From an uncultured Kordiimonas sp. (GTDB lineage Bacteria > Pseudomonadota > Alphaproteobacteria > Sphingomonadales > Kordiimonadaceae): a stretch of 64,000 nucleotides of DNA. A program made the position numbers and the translations under genes. The DNA is taken from positions 2,108,001 to 2,172,000 of the forward strand of contig CANNDZ010000001.1 of NCBI GenBank assembly GCA_947503575.1, in the 5' to 3' direction. Below, in pieces: positions 39,238 to 48,633 of this stretch (positions are counted from its first letter, which is position 1; the number at the start of each line of letters is the position of its first letter). Below the pieces are notes generated by a model, which saw only the letters and a list, made by a program, of their open reading frames with translations, was not told where the DNA came from and did no database searches.

Positions 39238-40275
39238 TTATCCGCGTACTGGTAACAAGCCGCCATAAACATAGATGGCTGCATAAAAAATTACGAAAAA
39301 CAGCGATAATGGCAGGAAAACCTTCCAACCAAGGCGCATTAATTGGTCATAGCGATACCGGGGAACAAATGCCTTCACGATCGCAAACATGAAGAAGCCG
39401 ATGCCAATTTTGATCAGCATCCAAATGAACCCGGGAATAAATTCCAAGAAGGGGAACGGTGCATACCAACCGCCAAGAAACAAAATTGCCATGATCGCTG
39501 ACATCAATAGAATGTTCGCGTATTCACCCAGGAAAAACAGCGCAAATGCCATCGAGCTGTATTCAACCTGATACCCAGCAACAAGTTCTGCTTCGGCTTC
39601 CGGCAAATCAAACGGAGGACGATTGGTTTCCGCAAGGGCCGAAATAAAGAAAATAACATAAATCGGGAAGAACCAGATAAAGTTCCAGTTAAATATCGTG
39701 CCTTGCTGGCTCTCAACAATATCGCCTAGGTTCAAAGACCCGACCGAGATCAGTACACACACAAGCACGAAGCCAATCGACACCTCGTAAGACACCATCT
39801 GCGCCGCAGACCGCAACGCCCCCAGAAACGCATACCGGCTGTTGGAAGCCCAGCCTGACATGATGATGCCGTAAACACCAAGTGATGAAATCGCGAGGAT
39901 ATAAAGAATACCGACGTTAAGGTCAGCAATCGCCATACCGGCATCAACAGGGATTACGGCCCATGATATCATCGCCAATGTAAAAGTTATCATCGGCGCC
40001 ATCAGGAAAATAAACTTATTGGCCCCTGTCGGAATGATGGTTTCTTTTAAGAACAACTTCAGGGCATCAGCAAAAGACTGCAAAATGCCAAAAGGCCCAA
40101 CAACGTTTGGGCCACGGCGCATCTGCACAGCAGCCCAAATTTTCCGGTCGAAATACACAACCAGTGCCACAGAAATCATTACCGGCACCATAATCGCCAA
40201 AATCGCTGTAACAACAGCGACTACATACAGGAGCTGGCCTTCACCGCCAAAAAGGGTATAGAGCGCATCAACCAT
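39238..40275 (-). CDS. nuoH: NADH-quinone oxidoreductase subunit H
   Basis: NuoH (ND1) forms the quinone-binding junction between the two arms. The 345-residue protein has about eight helices, the [27 protein letters not shown] block, and the acidic loop [23 protein letters not shown] near the quinone channel. Its start overlaps the nuoG end by eight bases. Confidence 0.97.
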   Translation of the reverse strand: MVDALYTLFGGEGQLLYVVAVVTAILAIMVPVMISVALVVYFDRKIWAAVQMRRGPNVVGPFGILQSFADALKLFLKETIIPTGANKFIFLMAPMITFTLAMISWAVIPVDAGMAIADLNVGILYILAISSLGVYGIIMSGWASNSRYAFLGALRSAAQMVSYEVSIGFVLVCVLISVGSLNLGDIVESQQGTIFNWNFIWFFPIYVIFFISALAETNRPPFDLPEAEAELVAGYQVEYSSMAFALFFLGEYANILLMSAIMAILFLGGWYAPFPFLEFIPGFIWMLIKIGIGFFMFAIVKAFVPRYRYDQLMRLGWKVFLPLSLFFVIFYAAIYVYGGLLPVRG

Positions 40276-42319
40276 TGGTGCCCGTAGCCTCCTCTACCAG
40301 CCCGCCCCGCGCGTCAATACAGTCCGCCATAATCTGGCTAGCCCGCGCAATCGGATTGGTGTGATAAAAATTTTCGATCGCAGGCGCGATGCCGCCGGAA
40401 CTTATGTCGCCTTTTTTACCAAAGTCGCCCCATTCAGCGGCTGGCAAAACATCAAGGTCGTTAAAACCTGGCACGTCTTTTTCAATCCGCGCGCGAAGCT
40501 GATCGAGTGTGTCATATGGCAGTGTGTTACCGAGCACATCAGAAAGCGCCCGGAAAATAGTCCAATCTTCCCGTGCTTCACCGGGAGCGAAAGTCGCTTT
40601 GATGGTTCTTTGGAAGCGCCCTTCAGTGTTGGCGTATGTACCAAATTTTTCAGTGTAGGCGGCTGCAGGCAGAATAATATCAGCATGCTTGACGCCCTCG
40701 TCACCGTGCGTCCCGATGTAAACGACAGTTGTGTCTTTCAACGCGGCAGTATTAACTTCGTCAGCTCCCAGAAGGAAAACCACCTTGGTTTTGCCAGCTT
40801 CGGCATCGTCCAAAATGGAATCAACGCCGCCCTCTGTTGTCAGACCAAGGTCAAGTCCGCCAACACGCGCTGCAGCGTTATGCAGCATATTGAAACCGTT
40901 CCAGTTTTCGCGCATGCAATATTTGTCTGCAATATCACGGGTGGCTTTCAAAATTGCCGCACCATCATCACCAGATAAGGCTGCTTGACCAACCATAATG
41001 ATTGGATTTTGTGCCGCTTTCAGTTTTTGTGCTGCCTCATGGTCACCTGACAGCACTGCAGTCAAGATGCTTGCATCGTCGCCAAACTCGTCAACACGGT
41101 AGGTCAGGTCTTCGGCATTGCCGATGTTGCCAACCTTTAGACCGAAATGACGTACAGCCTTGCGAATACGCGTATTTAATGTTGGCGCCTCAAGTCGTGG
41201 GTTTGCGCCCACAATAAGAAGGTAATCTGCGTCTTCAACACCGGCTATGCCACCGTTCATAATGTAACCACCGCGAACACTCGCATCCGCTGCGCTACCG
41301 TCTTGCCGGCACTCAATGCGCGTACTGCCAAGCGACGCAAGCAGGTCTTTAAGTGCCGCCATCGACTCCATATCGGCCTGATCACCAACAATTGCCGCGA
41401 TCTGGTCGCCTTTAACGCCCTTTAGTTTGCTTTTTACAGCTTTGAAAGCATCACCCCAGCTTGCTGCTGTCAATTTCTTGCTTTTGCGAACATAGGGCGT
41501 ATCTAGCCTGCGAGCCTTCAGCCCATCAAAGACGTACCGTGTTTTGTCCGAAATCCATTCTTCGTTAATGTCTTCATGCAAGCGCGGCAAAATGCGCATC
41601 ACAGCAGCACCGCGCGTATCAACGCGAATATTGGACCCCACAGCGTCCATCACATCAATGCTTTCGGTGTGTTTCAGTTCCCAACTGCGGGCTGTAAATG
41701 CATAGGGTTTGCTTGTCAGGGCGCCAACCGGGCACAAATCAACAACATTGCCGGACATTTCACTGTCCAACGTCTTTTCTAAATATGTTGTGATTTGCAT
41801 ATTTTCGCCGCGATAGAGCGCACCCATATCAGGTACACCAGCTACTTCTTCCGAAAAGCGAACGCAACGCATGCAATGAATGCAGCGCGTCATTGTTGTT
41901 GAAATCAGCGGGCCCATCTCTTTGTCATCAACGGCACGCTTGTTTTCGTCAAAACGGTTTTTCCCTCGGCCAAACGCCATCGCTTGGTCCTGAAGGTCAC
42001 ATTCACCACCCTGGTCACAAATCGGGCAATCCAACGGATGGTTAATGAGTAGAAACTCCATGACCCCTTCGCGGGCCTTCTTTACGCGCTCGGTGTTGGT
42101 GTGAATAACCATCCCGTCGCCAGCCGGCATCGCACAGCTTGCAATCGGTTTTGGTGCTTTTTCCATGTCAACTAGGCACATGCGGCAATTGCCAGCAATG
42201 GACAGGCGCTCATGATAGCAGAAGCGAGGTACCTCAACGCCAACTTCTTCACACGCCTGCAAAACTGTTGTTCCGGGCTCGACCGTGACTTCTGTACCGT
42301 CGATAGTTAGCGTTGGCAT
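40268..42319 (-). CDS. nuoG: NADH-quinone oxidoreductase subunit G
   Basis: NuoG (75 kDa) contains the N1b, N4 and N5 iron-sulfur clusters in the peripheral arm. From ATG 42319 (ribosome site AGGAGA) it has 683 residues, the mitochondrial/alphaproteobacterial size. Visible sites are [20 protein letters not shown] (2Fe-2S), [15 protein letters not shown] (with the upstream histidine in NHPLD, N5) and [17 protein letters not shown] (N4). The molybdopterin-oxidoreductase-like C-terminal domain follows. The earlier in-frame TTG at 42346 is not needed. Confidence 0.96.
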   Translation of the reverse strand: MPTLTIDGTEVTVEPGTTVLQACEEVGVEVPRFCYHERLSIAGNCRMCLVDMEKAPKPIASCAMPAGDGMVIHTNTERVKKAREGVMEFLLINHPLDCPICDQGGECDLQDQAMAFGRGKNRFDENKRAVDDKEMGPLISTTMTRCIHCMRCVRFSEEVAGVPDMGALYRGENMQITTYLEKTLDSEMSGNVVDLCPVGALTSKPYAFTARSWELKHTESIDVMDAVGSNIRVDTRGAAVMRILPRLHEDINEEWISDKTRYVFDGLKARRLDTPYVRKSKKLTAASWGDAFKAVKSKLKGVKGDQIAAIVGDQADMESMAALKDLLASLGSTRIECRQDGSAADASVRGGYIMNGGIAGVEDADYLLIVGANPRLEAPTLNTRIRKAVRHFGLKVGNIGNAEDLTYRVDEFGDDASILTAVLSGDHEAAQKLKAAQNPIIMVGQAALSGDDGAAILKATRDIADKYCMRENWNGFNMLHNAAARVGGLDLGLTTEGGVDSILDDAEAGKTKVVFLLGADEVNTAALKDTTVVYIGTHGDEGVKHADIILPAAAYTEKFGTYANTEGRFQRTIKATFAPGEAREDWTIFRALSDVLGNTLPYDTLDQLRARIEKDVPGFNDLDVLPAAEWGDFGKKGDISSGGIAPAIENFYHTNPIARASQIMADCIDARGGLVEEATGTNG

Positions 42320-42368
42320 TGATCTCTCCTGATCATACTCAAACAATATGCAGTGTTAACGACAGCCA

Positions 42369-43652
42369 TTACTCAGCAGCTTTCTTCGTGTGATACGCGT
42401 CAATTCGAGCTTCAACCTCGGGGCGGAAATGACGCATTAACCCTTGAATTGGCCAGGCCGCCGCGTCACCAAGGGCGCAAATTGTGTGGCCTTCCACCTG
42501 TTTCGTGACCTCAAGAAGCATGTCAATTTCAGACTTATCGGCTTCACCGGTCACAAGCCGTTCCATCACGCGCCACATCCAGCCAGTACCTTCCCGGCAA
42601 GGCGTGCATTGGCCGCAACTTTCATGCTTATAAAATTCTGACAAGCGGGCGATGGCTTTCACAATATCTGTAGATTTGTCCATGACGATAACTGCCGCCG
42701 TGCCCAGGCCAGACTGAACGTCGCGCAGACTATCAAAGTCCATCAAAACATCATCGCAAATTTGCTTTGGAAGCACAGGAACCGATGACCCACCCGGAAT
42801 AACGGCAAGCAAATTGTCCCATCCGCCCCGAACACCACCAGCATGCGTTTCAATAAGCTCCCTCAGCGGGATGCCCATTTCTTCTTCCACATTACACGGG
42901 TTATTCACGTGCCCGGAAATACAGAACACCTTAGTGCCGGTATTGTTAGGCCGACCAAGACCAGAAAACCATGCTGCACCCCGGCGAAGGATTGTTGGCG
43001 CAACAGCGATAGACTCAACATTGTTAACCGTTGTCGGGCAGCCCCAAACACCCACATTTGCCGGAAATGGAGGCTTCAAACGGGGCTGGCCTTTTTTGCC
43101 TTCAAGGCTTTCGATAAGGGCTGTTTCCTCACCACAAATGTAGGCGCCAGCGCCTTTGTGGACATAAACATCATAATCGTAGCCCGTTCCGCAGGCGTTT
43201 TTGCCCAGAAACCCTTTTTCATAAGCTTCTTCAATCGCGCGTTCCAGTGCCTCCGCTTCGTGATAAAACTCACCGCGAATGTAAATGTAAGCCGCCACAG
43301 CATTCATTGCGTAGCCGGCTATCAAGCATCCTTCAATCAGCTTGTGCGGATCATGACGCATCAGATCACGGTCTTTGCATGTTCCGGGCTCACCTTCATC
43401 AGCATTGACCACAAGATAAGACGGACGACCATCAGACTCCTTGGGCATGAAAGACCATTTGAGCCCTGTTGGGAAACCAGCGCCACCGCGCCCGCGCAGG
43501 CCCGATTCTTTCATTTCACCGATGATCCAGTCACGGCCTTTTTCAATCAATGCCTTGGTTCCGTCCCAGTCACCGCGTTTCATGGCGGCGTCAATACCCG
43601 GGCTTTGGTGACCATAGAGGTTGGTGAAAATGCGATCTTTATCTGCAAGCAT
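42369..43652 (-). CDS. nuoF: NADH-quinone oxidoreductase subunit F
   Basis: NuoF (51 kDa) binds NADH, FMN and the N3 cluster, where electrons enter complex I. The 427-residue protein has [20 protein letters not shown], the FMN site [18 protein letters not shown] and the cluster motif [15 protein letters not shown] with the final cysteine in [12 protein letters not shown]. Its ATG shares one base with the nuoE stop (TAATG). Confidence 0.97.
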   Translation of the reverse strand: MLADKDRIFTNLYGHQSPGIDAAMKRGDWDGTKALIEKGRDWIIGEMKESGLRGRGGAGFPTGLKWSFMPKESDGRPSYLVVNADEGEPGTCKDRDLMRHDPHKLIEGCLIAGYAMNAVAAYIYIRGEFYHEAEALERAIEEAYEKGFLGKNACGTGYDYDVYVHKGAGAYICGEETALIESLEGKKGQPRLKPPFPANVGVWGCPTTVNNVESIAVAPTILRRGAAWFSGLGRPNNTGTKVFCISGHVNNPCNVEEEMGIPLRELIETHAGGVRGGWDNLLAVIPGGSSVPVLPKQICDDVLMDFDSLRDVQSGLGTAAVIVMDKSTDIVKAIARLSEFYKHESCGQCTPCREGTGWMWRVMERLVTGEADKSEIDMLLEVTKQVEGHTICALGDAAAWPIQGLMRHFRPEVEARIDAYHTKKAAE

Positions 43653-44251
43653 TACGCGCCCTCCCCCTCTGAAGCAAAATCTTTCAAGGTCGTAACACCA
43701 CCCAATGGGGCACTAGTCTGGCGACCAACCTGTGGACCGGCCTTTACATCTTTGCCGTTGGCCAGCGCATCGAGAATTTGAGTGATGCTGTCGGCTGTCA
43801 GGTCTTCGTAATAGTCATCGTTGATAGCGACAACAGGCGCATTCACGCATGCACCCGCACACTCAACTTCTGACAGAGTGAACATGCCATCCTCTGTAGT
43901 CTGGCCCATTTCAACACCGAGTTTCTTTTTGCAAGCAGCGATAATGTCGTCCGACCCGCGCAACCAACATGGTGTTGTGCCACATACCTGAACATGGTGT
44001 TTGCCAATAGGCTTGTGGTTATACATGGTGTAAAATGTTGCAACTTCCTGGACCTTGATGGGTGCCATATCCAGATAGTCTGCAATATATTCCATGATTT
44101 CCAATGTCAGGTGCCCGCCATTTTGACGTTGCGCAATATCAAGCAGCGGCATAACCGCGCTTTGCTGACGGCCAGCCGGATACTTCGCAATATGTTTCTG
44201 GGCTGCGGCTTCGTTTTCAGCCGTCCAGACGAATGCAGGTGCTGTTGTCAT
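43652..44251 (-). CDS. nuoE: NADH-quinone oxidoreductase subunit E
   Basis: NuoE (24 kDa) holds the 2Fe-2S cluster N1a. The 199-residue thioredoxin-like protein has the four ligands in [11 protein letters not shown] and [14 protein letters not shown]. The ATG overlaps the nuoD stop (ATGA). The last ~40 residues after the cluster domain are of low conservation. Confidence 0.96.
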   Translation of the reverse strand: MTTAPAFVWTAENEAAAQKHIAKYPAGRQQSAVMPLLDIAQRQNGGHLTLEIMEYIADYLDMAPIKVQEVATFYTMYNHKPIGKHHVQVCGTTPCWLRGSDDIIAACKKKLGVEMGQTTEDGMFTLSEVECAGACVNAPVVAINDDYYEDLTADSITQILDALANGKDVKAGPQVGRQTSAPLGGVTTLKDFASEGEGA

Positions 44252-45426
44252 CGGTCCACCTCACCAAATACTATGTCCATTGCCCCCAAAACTGCCGGTG
44301 CATCGGCCAGCATATGGCCCTTACACAAGAAATCCATCGCTTGAAGGTGCGCAAACCCAGGCGCCCGAATTTTACAGCGGTACGGGCGATTTGACCCATC
44401 CGACACCAGATAAACGCCAAATTCTCCTTTGGGCGCCTCAACAGCGGCATAGACTTCGCCTTCTGGAACTTTGAAGCCTTCCGTGTAAAGTTTGAAGTGA
44501 TGAATAAGCGCTTCCATAGAACGCTTCATTTCTGCGCGCTTTGGCGGAGCTATCTTGTTGTCCAGCGACATGACGGGCCCTTCGGGCATATCATTTAAAC
44601 ACTGGCGAATAATTTTAAGACTTTCGCGGATTTCCGCCAGTCTCAGCATAAAGCGATCATAGCAATCCCCGGAGGTTCCGATTGCCACCTGGAAATCCAT
44701 CCGATCGTAAACTTCGTACGGTTGCGACTTGCGCAGATCCCAAGCAACACCGACGCTTCTGAGCATCGGACCAGAGAAACCCCAGGACAATGCGTCTTCA
44801 ACAGAAAAACGACCAATATCTACATTTCTTTGTTTGAAAATCCGATTGTCGATCAGGAGCGATTCCATGTCATCCAGTGTTTTGGGGAACGACTCTGTCC
44901 AAGCCATGATCCGTTCAGGCAGGCCCTTAGGCAAATCCTGATGCACACCACCCGGGCGGAAGTATGCCGCATGCAAGCGTGCGCCGCAAACTGCCTCGTA
45001 AAATTCCATTAGAATTTCGCGCTCTTCAAAACCCCATAAAATTGGCGTCAGCGCACCAACATCAAGAGCGTGAGTTGTCAGGTTAAGCAAATGGTTGAGG
45101 ATACGACCAATTTCGCTGAACAAAACACGAATATACTGACCTCGCTCTGGCACTTCGGCATCCAGAAGCTTTTCAATGGCCATGACAAAAGCATGTTCTT
45201 GGTTCATTGGTGCAACGTAATCGAGCCGGTCAAAGTATGGCATCGCCTGCAAATACTGCTTGTGCTCGATCAGCTTTTCGGTGCCTCGGTGCAGCAATCC
45301 AATATGAGGATCCACACGTTCAATCACCTCGCCGTCCAGCTCCATCACCATGCGCAAAACGCCGTGGGCTGCAGGGTGTTGCGGGCCAAAGTTCAAGCAG
45401 TAATTTTTAATATCTACTTCAGACAT
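44248..45426 (-). CDS. nuoD: NADH-quinone oxidoreductase subunit D
   Basis: NuoD (49 kDa) forms the quinone cavity with NuoB. The 392-residue protein has the conserved beginning [21 protein letters not shown], with the quinone-site histidine, and [16 protein letters not shown]. The C-terminus GDVDR-like FGEVDR is complete. NuoD is separate from nuoC here rather than fused as in E. coli. Confidence 0.97.
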   Translation of the reverse strand: MSEVDIKNYCLNFGPQHPAAHGVLRMVMELDGEVIERVDPHIGLLHRGTEKLIEHKQYLQAMPYFDRLDYVAPMNQEHAFVMAIEKLLDAEVPERGQYIRVLFSEIGRILNHLLNLTTHALDVGALTPILWGFEEREILMEFYEAVCGARLHAAYFRPGGVHQDLPKGLPERIMAWTESFPKTLDDMESLLIDNRIFKQRNVDIGRFSVEDALSWGFSGPMLRSVGVAWDLRKSQPYEVYDRMDFQVAIGTSGDCYDRFMLRLAEIRESLKIIRQCLNDMPEGPVMSLDNKIAPPKRAEMKRSMEALIHHFKLYTEGFKVPEGEVYAAVEAPKGEFGVYLVSDGSNRPYRCKIRAPGFAHLQAMDFLCKGHMLADAPAVLGAMDIVFGEVDR

Positions 45427-46037
45427 TATTTGGCCTCACCATTTCCGCTGGCTTCAGATTTTTCATCACCTGGTAGGATGTATTCGGCGCTTTCCCACGG
45501 GCTCATGAAGTCAAAATCCCGGAATTCCTGCGTCAACTCTACAGGCTCGTAAACAACACGCTTCTCTTCTTCCGAGTAGCGACATTCCACGAATCCTGTA
45601 AGCGGGAAATCTTTTCGCAGCGGGTGCCCCTTAAACCCATAGTCTGTCAGCATCCGCCGCAGGTCAGGGTGGCCCGCAAAAAAGATGCCGTACATATCCC
45701 ACGCTTCGCGCTCAAACCAGCCAGCTGCCGGGAACACATCAACCGCGCTTGGAATAGCAGTGTCTTCATCTGTTTCGATTTTGACCCTAATGCGTTGATT
45801 CAGCTCGATCGACAACAAATGATACACAACATCAAACCGTCTGGCCCGCTCTGGGTAATCAACACCGCATATATCAACCAGTTGTCGGAACAAGCATGCC
45901 TGATCGTCTTTCAGGTACGTGAGCACCTTCTGAATATGATCAGCACGTACGACAATGGTCAATTCACCGTGCGAAATGTCCGTAGATATAATGTCGTTAT
46001 CAAGAGCTTGGCTGATATGATCTGCAATATCTTGCAT
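45426..46037 (-). CDS. nuoC: NADH-quinone oxidoreductase subunit C
   Basis: NuoC (30 kDa) is a structural subunit of the peripheral arm. From ATG 46037, with GGGAAG seven bases upstream, the protein has 203 residues. It shows [12 protein letters not shown]-like [16 protein letters not shown], the [24 protein letters not shown] block and [15 protein letters not shown]. The alternative TTG at 46067 is unlikely. It overlaps nuoD by one base (TAATG). Confidence 0.95.
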   Translation of the reverse strand: MQDIADHISQALDNDIISTDISHGELTIVVRADHIQKVLTYLKDDQACLFRQLVDICGVDYPERARRFDVVYHLLSIELNQRIRVKIETDEDTAIPSAVDVFPAAGWFEREAWDMYGIFFAGHPDLRRMLTDYGFKGHPLRKDFPLTGFVECRYSEEEKRVVYEPVELTQEFRDFDFMSPWESAEYILPGDEKSEASGNGEAK

Positions 46038-46082
46038 ATAAAAGCTTCCCGGCCACGTTGTTTGCAATAGTGTTCGCTAATA

Positions 46083-46634
46083 TTACCGGTCAAAAGTACC
46101 AGTGCGTCGAATTTTGCGCTGCAGCTGCAAAACACCGTACAACAATGCTTCAGCAGTTGGAGGGCACCCCGGCACATATATATCAACAGGTACGATTCGG
46201 TCACAACCACGCACCACGGAATATGAATAGTGATAATATCCGCCACCGTTAGCGCAACTGCCCATTGAGATAACGTAGCGAGGTTCGGACATCTGATCGT
46301 AAACTTTTCTGAGCGCTGGAGCCATTTTGTTCGTCAGCGTCCCGGCGACGATCATGACGTCACTCTGACGGGGTGAGCCACGCGGTGCAAAGCCAAACCG
46401 CTCCACATCATAGCGGGGCATGCTTGTATGCATCATTTCAACGGCGCAGCACGCCAGGCCGAAGGTCATCCACCACAAAGAGCCTGTGCGAGCCCATGTC
46501 ACCAGGTCTTCAACCGAAGTAACGACGAAACCCTTGTCCGTCAGCTCTTCGTTAAGACCTTGAAAAAACTGACTTTCAGCTGGGTTTTCTCCGCCTTCGC
46601 GAACGGCGGGGTTTGAGGGGATTACTACTCCCAT
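46083..46634 (-). CDS. nuoB: NADH-quinone oxidoreductase subunit B
   Basis: NuoB (PSST) holds the terminal 4Fe-4S cluster N2 next to quinone. The 183-residue protein has [17 protein letters not shown] with the paired cysteines, [40 protein letters not shown] with the other two, and the conserved quinone-pocket surroundings. It overlaps the nuoA end by ten bases. Confidence 0.97.
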   Translation of the reverse strand: MGVVIPSNPAVREGGENPAESQFFQGLNEELTDKGFVVTSVEDLVTWARTGSLWWMTFGLACCAVEMMHTSMPRYDVERFGFAPRGSPRQSDVMIVAGTLTNKMAPALRKVYDQMSEPRYVISMGSCANGGGYYHYSYSVVRGCDRIVPVDIYVPGCPPTAEALLYGVLQLQRKIRRTGTFDR

Positions 46635-46990
46635 TCCAACGCTCCTTTATTCCATTCGTAGACAAAGCCAACAGTCAAAACACCCAGGAAGACCATCATA
46701 GACCAAAATCCATAAACGCCAATCTCACCCAGGGATATCGCCCACGGGAAGAGGAAGGCAACTTCAAGGTCAAAAATAATGAACAGGATAGCCACCAGAT
46801 AAAAGCGCACATCGAACTGATTGCGCGACTCTTCAAAGGCTTCAAAACCACATTCGTAGGCAGACAGCTTTTCCTCGTCCGGGTGCTGGTTAGCAACAAG
46901 CATTGCTGCACCGACAAAAATGACGGAAAATGCAATGGCAATTCCAAGGAAAATGAGGATTGGAAGATACTGGATCAACAATGACTCCAT
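46625..46990 (-). CDS. nuoA: NADH-quinone oxidoreductase subunit A
   Basis: NuoA (ND3) is a three-helix membrane subunit whose loop between helices 1 and 2 reaches the quinone site. The 121-residue protein shows that loop as [43 protein letters not shown], with the conserved Cys-Gly. It is the first gene of the 14-gene operon; a promoter candidate lies about 100 bases upstream. Confidence 0.96.
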   Translation of the reverse strand: MESLLIQYLPILIFLGIAIAFSVIFVGAAMLVANQHPDEEKLSAYECGFEAFEESRNQFDVRFYLVAILFIIFDLEVAFLFPWAISLGEIGVYGFWSMMVFLGVLTVGFVYEWNKGALEWE

Positions 46991-47291
46991 GGGAGCCCCT
47001 TCTCAACTTGATTACCCTTAATACTGCGCCCTTTTATCTGCCACTCCCCTAAAGGTAAAGAGGAATTTGGGCCCAAAGAACGCGGCGCAAATTATAGCGA
47101 GGCCTGAGCCGAAAAGAAAGAAGCTCTATCCATTGAAAATCAAGCCTTAGAACCACTGACCTTGTCGGCAAAAGATCAAGAAATTCTTAATCCTATTAAG
47201 ATAATTCCCGGCACCTATTACATAGCTTGTAATCAACCGCATAAAGAAGAGGTTCGAGTGTATCAAATTGCTGTTGCAAAGCGCTCATAAC
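46991..47291. other. Gap between nuoA and tRNA-Asp
   Basis: This ~300-base region holds the presumed nuo promoter and leader. On the + strand, 47108-47290 is one open frame of 60 codons with a protein-like composition, which ends directly before the terminator hairpin, but it has no ATG or GTG start; it may be chance or a gene remnant. Confidence 0.4.
47066..47096 (-). promoter_or_regulatory. Candidate nuo promoter -10 with adjoining palindrome
   Basis: On the minus strand a perfect TATAAT (47091-47096) lies about 100 bases before the nuoA ATG; the -35 region (TTTCTT-like at 17 bases) is poor. Just downstream of the expected start site is the 12-base perfect palindrome TTTGGGCCCAAA (47066-47077), placed like an operator. 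Both roles are inferred from position. Confidence 0.4.
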
Positions 47292-47323
47292 AAAAAAACG
47301 CGCCGGTTTCCCGGAGCGTTTTT
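47292..47323 (-). terminator. Terminator after tRNA-Asp (bidirectional)
   Basis: The minus strand reads ACGC-T-CCGG, GAAA loop, CCGG-C-GCGT, then seven T; the plus strand also has six T after the stem. It lies 12 bases beyond the tRNA-Asp 3' end. Confidence 0.8.
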
Positions 47324-47334
47324 TGTTCCGCAAG

Positions 47335-47411
47335 TGGCGCGAGTGACGGGGCTCGAACCCGCGACCTTCGGCGTGACAGGCCGACACTCTAACCAACTGA
47401 GCTACACCCGC
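47335..47411 (-). tRNA. tRNA-Asp (anticodon GTC)
   Basis: The cloverleaf is complete: acceptor GCGGGTG/CACTCGC, discriminator G and encoded CCA, D-arm AGCTCAGTTGGTTAGAGT, anticodon loop CTGTCAC with GTC, and T-arm GGTTCGAGCC. 77 bases including CCA. Confidence 0.95.
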
Positions 47412-47605
47412 GCATCGCTTGCGTGAAGGGGTGTTTAGGCGTTCAAGCTAATGGTGTCAATCACCTTTTTAAGATTTTTTCCGAATGTTCATGGGTTTGC
47501 CTGGAATTCTAATTCGGCGGCAACAACAATGGGCTTGATTTAAACTTGTGTAGCAACCTGCGAGCCGGTTAACTTAGCGTGGGGGTTTATAGGGAGTGTA
47601 TTATT

Positions 47606-47764
47606 GTGGACCTAATTCGCATCATTTTGGCAATTTTTCTGCCACCCGTAGCTGTCTTCCTAAAAGTCGGGTTGGGCATGCAGTTTTGGCTGAACTTGTT
47701 GTTGACGCTGTTTTTCTTCGTGCCTGGCATGATCCACGCTCTATGGGTGCTTCTGAAAAAATAG
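47606..47764 (+). CDS. YqaE/Pmp3 family small membrane peptide
   Basis: The 52-residue product (MDLIRIILAIFLPPVAVFLKVGLG...) has two membrane helices and the family signature FLPPVAVFLKVG, as in YqaE/Pmp3 (UPF0057) proteolipids, which are linked to stress and membrane potential in other organisms. The GTG at 47606 is chosen because AGGGAG stands nine bases upstream and the peptide then has the exact family N-terminus. It is a single gene between tRNA genes, on the opposite strand to both. Confidence 0.85.
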   Translation: MDLIRIILAIFLPPVAVFLKVGLGMQFWLNLLLTLFFFVPGMIHALWVLLKK

Positions 47765-47840
47765 AAAATGGAGCGAAAGCCGACCGGCATTTCCAACTGG
47801 TCGCTGTCGCTGCATTTCAAAATATGATGAGCTGCGGTGA

Positions 47841-47916
47841 TGGTGGGCGATGACAGGCTCGAACTGCCGACCCTCTCGGTGTAAACGAGATGCTCTACCA
47901 ACTGAGCTAATCGCCC
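47841..47916 (-). tRNA. tRNA-Val (anticodon TAC), copy 1
   Basis: Acceptor GGGCGAT/ATCGCCC, discriminator A and encoded CCA; anticodon loop TTTACAC with TAC. 76 bases. Identical to the copy at 47964-48039 and 47 bases from it. Confidence 0.95.
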
Positions 47917-47963
47917 TATCACCATCGTTCGAGGTTACAATTCCTCTTTAAAGCTGCTGGAAA

Positions 47964-48039
47964 TGGTGGGCGATGACAGGCTCGAACTGCCGACCCTCTC
48001 GGTGTAAACGAGATGCTCTACCAACTGAGCTAATCGCCC
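47964..48039 (-). tRNA. tRNA-Val (anticodon TAC), copy 2
   Basis: All 76 bases are identical to copy 1. The two are in tandem on the same strand and likely arose by local duplication and share a transcript. Confidence 0.95.
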
Positions 48040-48142
48040 ATTTCCAAAGCGGTGAGCGCGCTTTTAGGCAAAATTGCTGGTGGTGTCCAGCCCTAAATTG
48101 ATATTTCGACCCGCCAGATTTCTGAGCACCTTAGAAGCATAG

Positions 48143-48172
48143 AAAAACGGCCAGAACATATGCCCTGGCCGT
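48143..48172 (-). terminator. Terminator after the HU gene
   Basis: ACGGCCAG pairs with CTGGCCGT (eight pairs, ten-base loop) followed by a T run on the minus strand. Confidence 0.85.
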
Positions 48173-48197
48173 TCCTCGAATAGTCGCGTTAACAGAA

Positions 48198-48473
48198 TTA
48201 ACCGTTTACTGCGTCTTTCAGGCCCTTGCCAGCCTTGAACTTAGGCTGCTTGGAGGCCGGGATGTCAATTTCTTCACCCGTACGTGGGTTACGGCCTTTA
48301 GTGGCCGCACGGTTTGCTACAGAAAATGTACCAAAACCAACAAGACGAACATCACCACCAGATGCCAAAGCACCTGAAATTGCATCAAAAACTGCGTCTA
48401 CTGCTTTACCAGCGTCTGCTTTAGAAAGATCCGCTGCATCTGCAACGCTTGCGATCAAATCGTTTTTATTCAA
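48198..48473 (-). CDS. hup: DNA-binding protein HU
   Basis: HU bends and compacts DNA. The 91-residue protein has the family N-terminus [27 protein letters not shown] and the DNA-binding arm with [27 protein letters not shown]. The start appears to be TTG (48473), preceded by GGGGG; no ATG is available at the conserved position. It lies downstream of lon, as in many proteobacteria, but has its own terminator and the lon terminator lies between them. Confidence 0.93.
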   Translation of the reverse strand: MNKNDLIASVADAADLSKADAGKAVDAVFDAISGALASGGDVRLVGFGTFSVANRAATKGRNPRTGEEIDIPASKQPKFKAGKGLKDAVNG

Positions 48474-48563
48474 GGTATCCCCCTCTGAGTTGAAGAGTGA
48501 TTCCGGGAAGAAGCCCCGAAATGCGCGTGCAGTTTAATCTTGTAGTTTTCTCAATGTCAAAGC

Positions 48564-48590
48564 AAAAAACCGCAGAATACTGCGGTTTTT
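48564..48590 (-). terminator. Terminator after lon
   Basis: AAAAACCGCAG and CTGCGGTTTTT pair around a four-base loop, with T tracts on both strands. It separates lon from the HU gene. Confidence 0.85.
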
Positions 48591-48633
48591 AGCATTTTTT
48601 TCCTTGAATTTTTTATAATTCCGCACAAGGCGA

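Noticed and set aside
42843-43781. Long plus-strand open frame (312 codons) opposite nuoF/nuoE
   Set aside because: It lies wholly antisense to two well-supported complex I genes and its translation has no recognisable domain; a shadow of codon bias.
47841-48039. Repeat pair near 47.9 kb as a possible CRISPR or mobile repeat
   Set aside because: The two 76-base copies are identical tRNA-Val genes; the spacer between them is not repeated.
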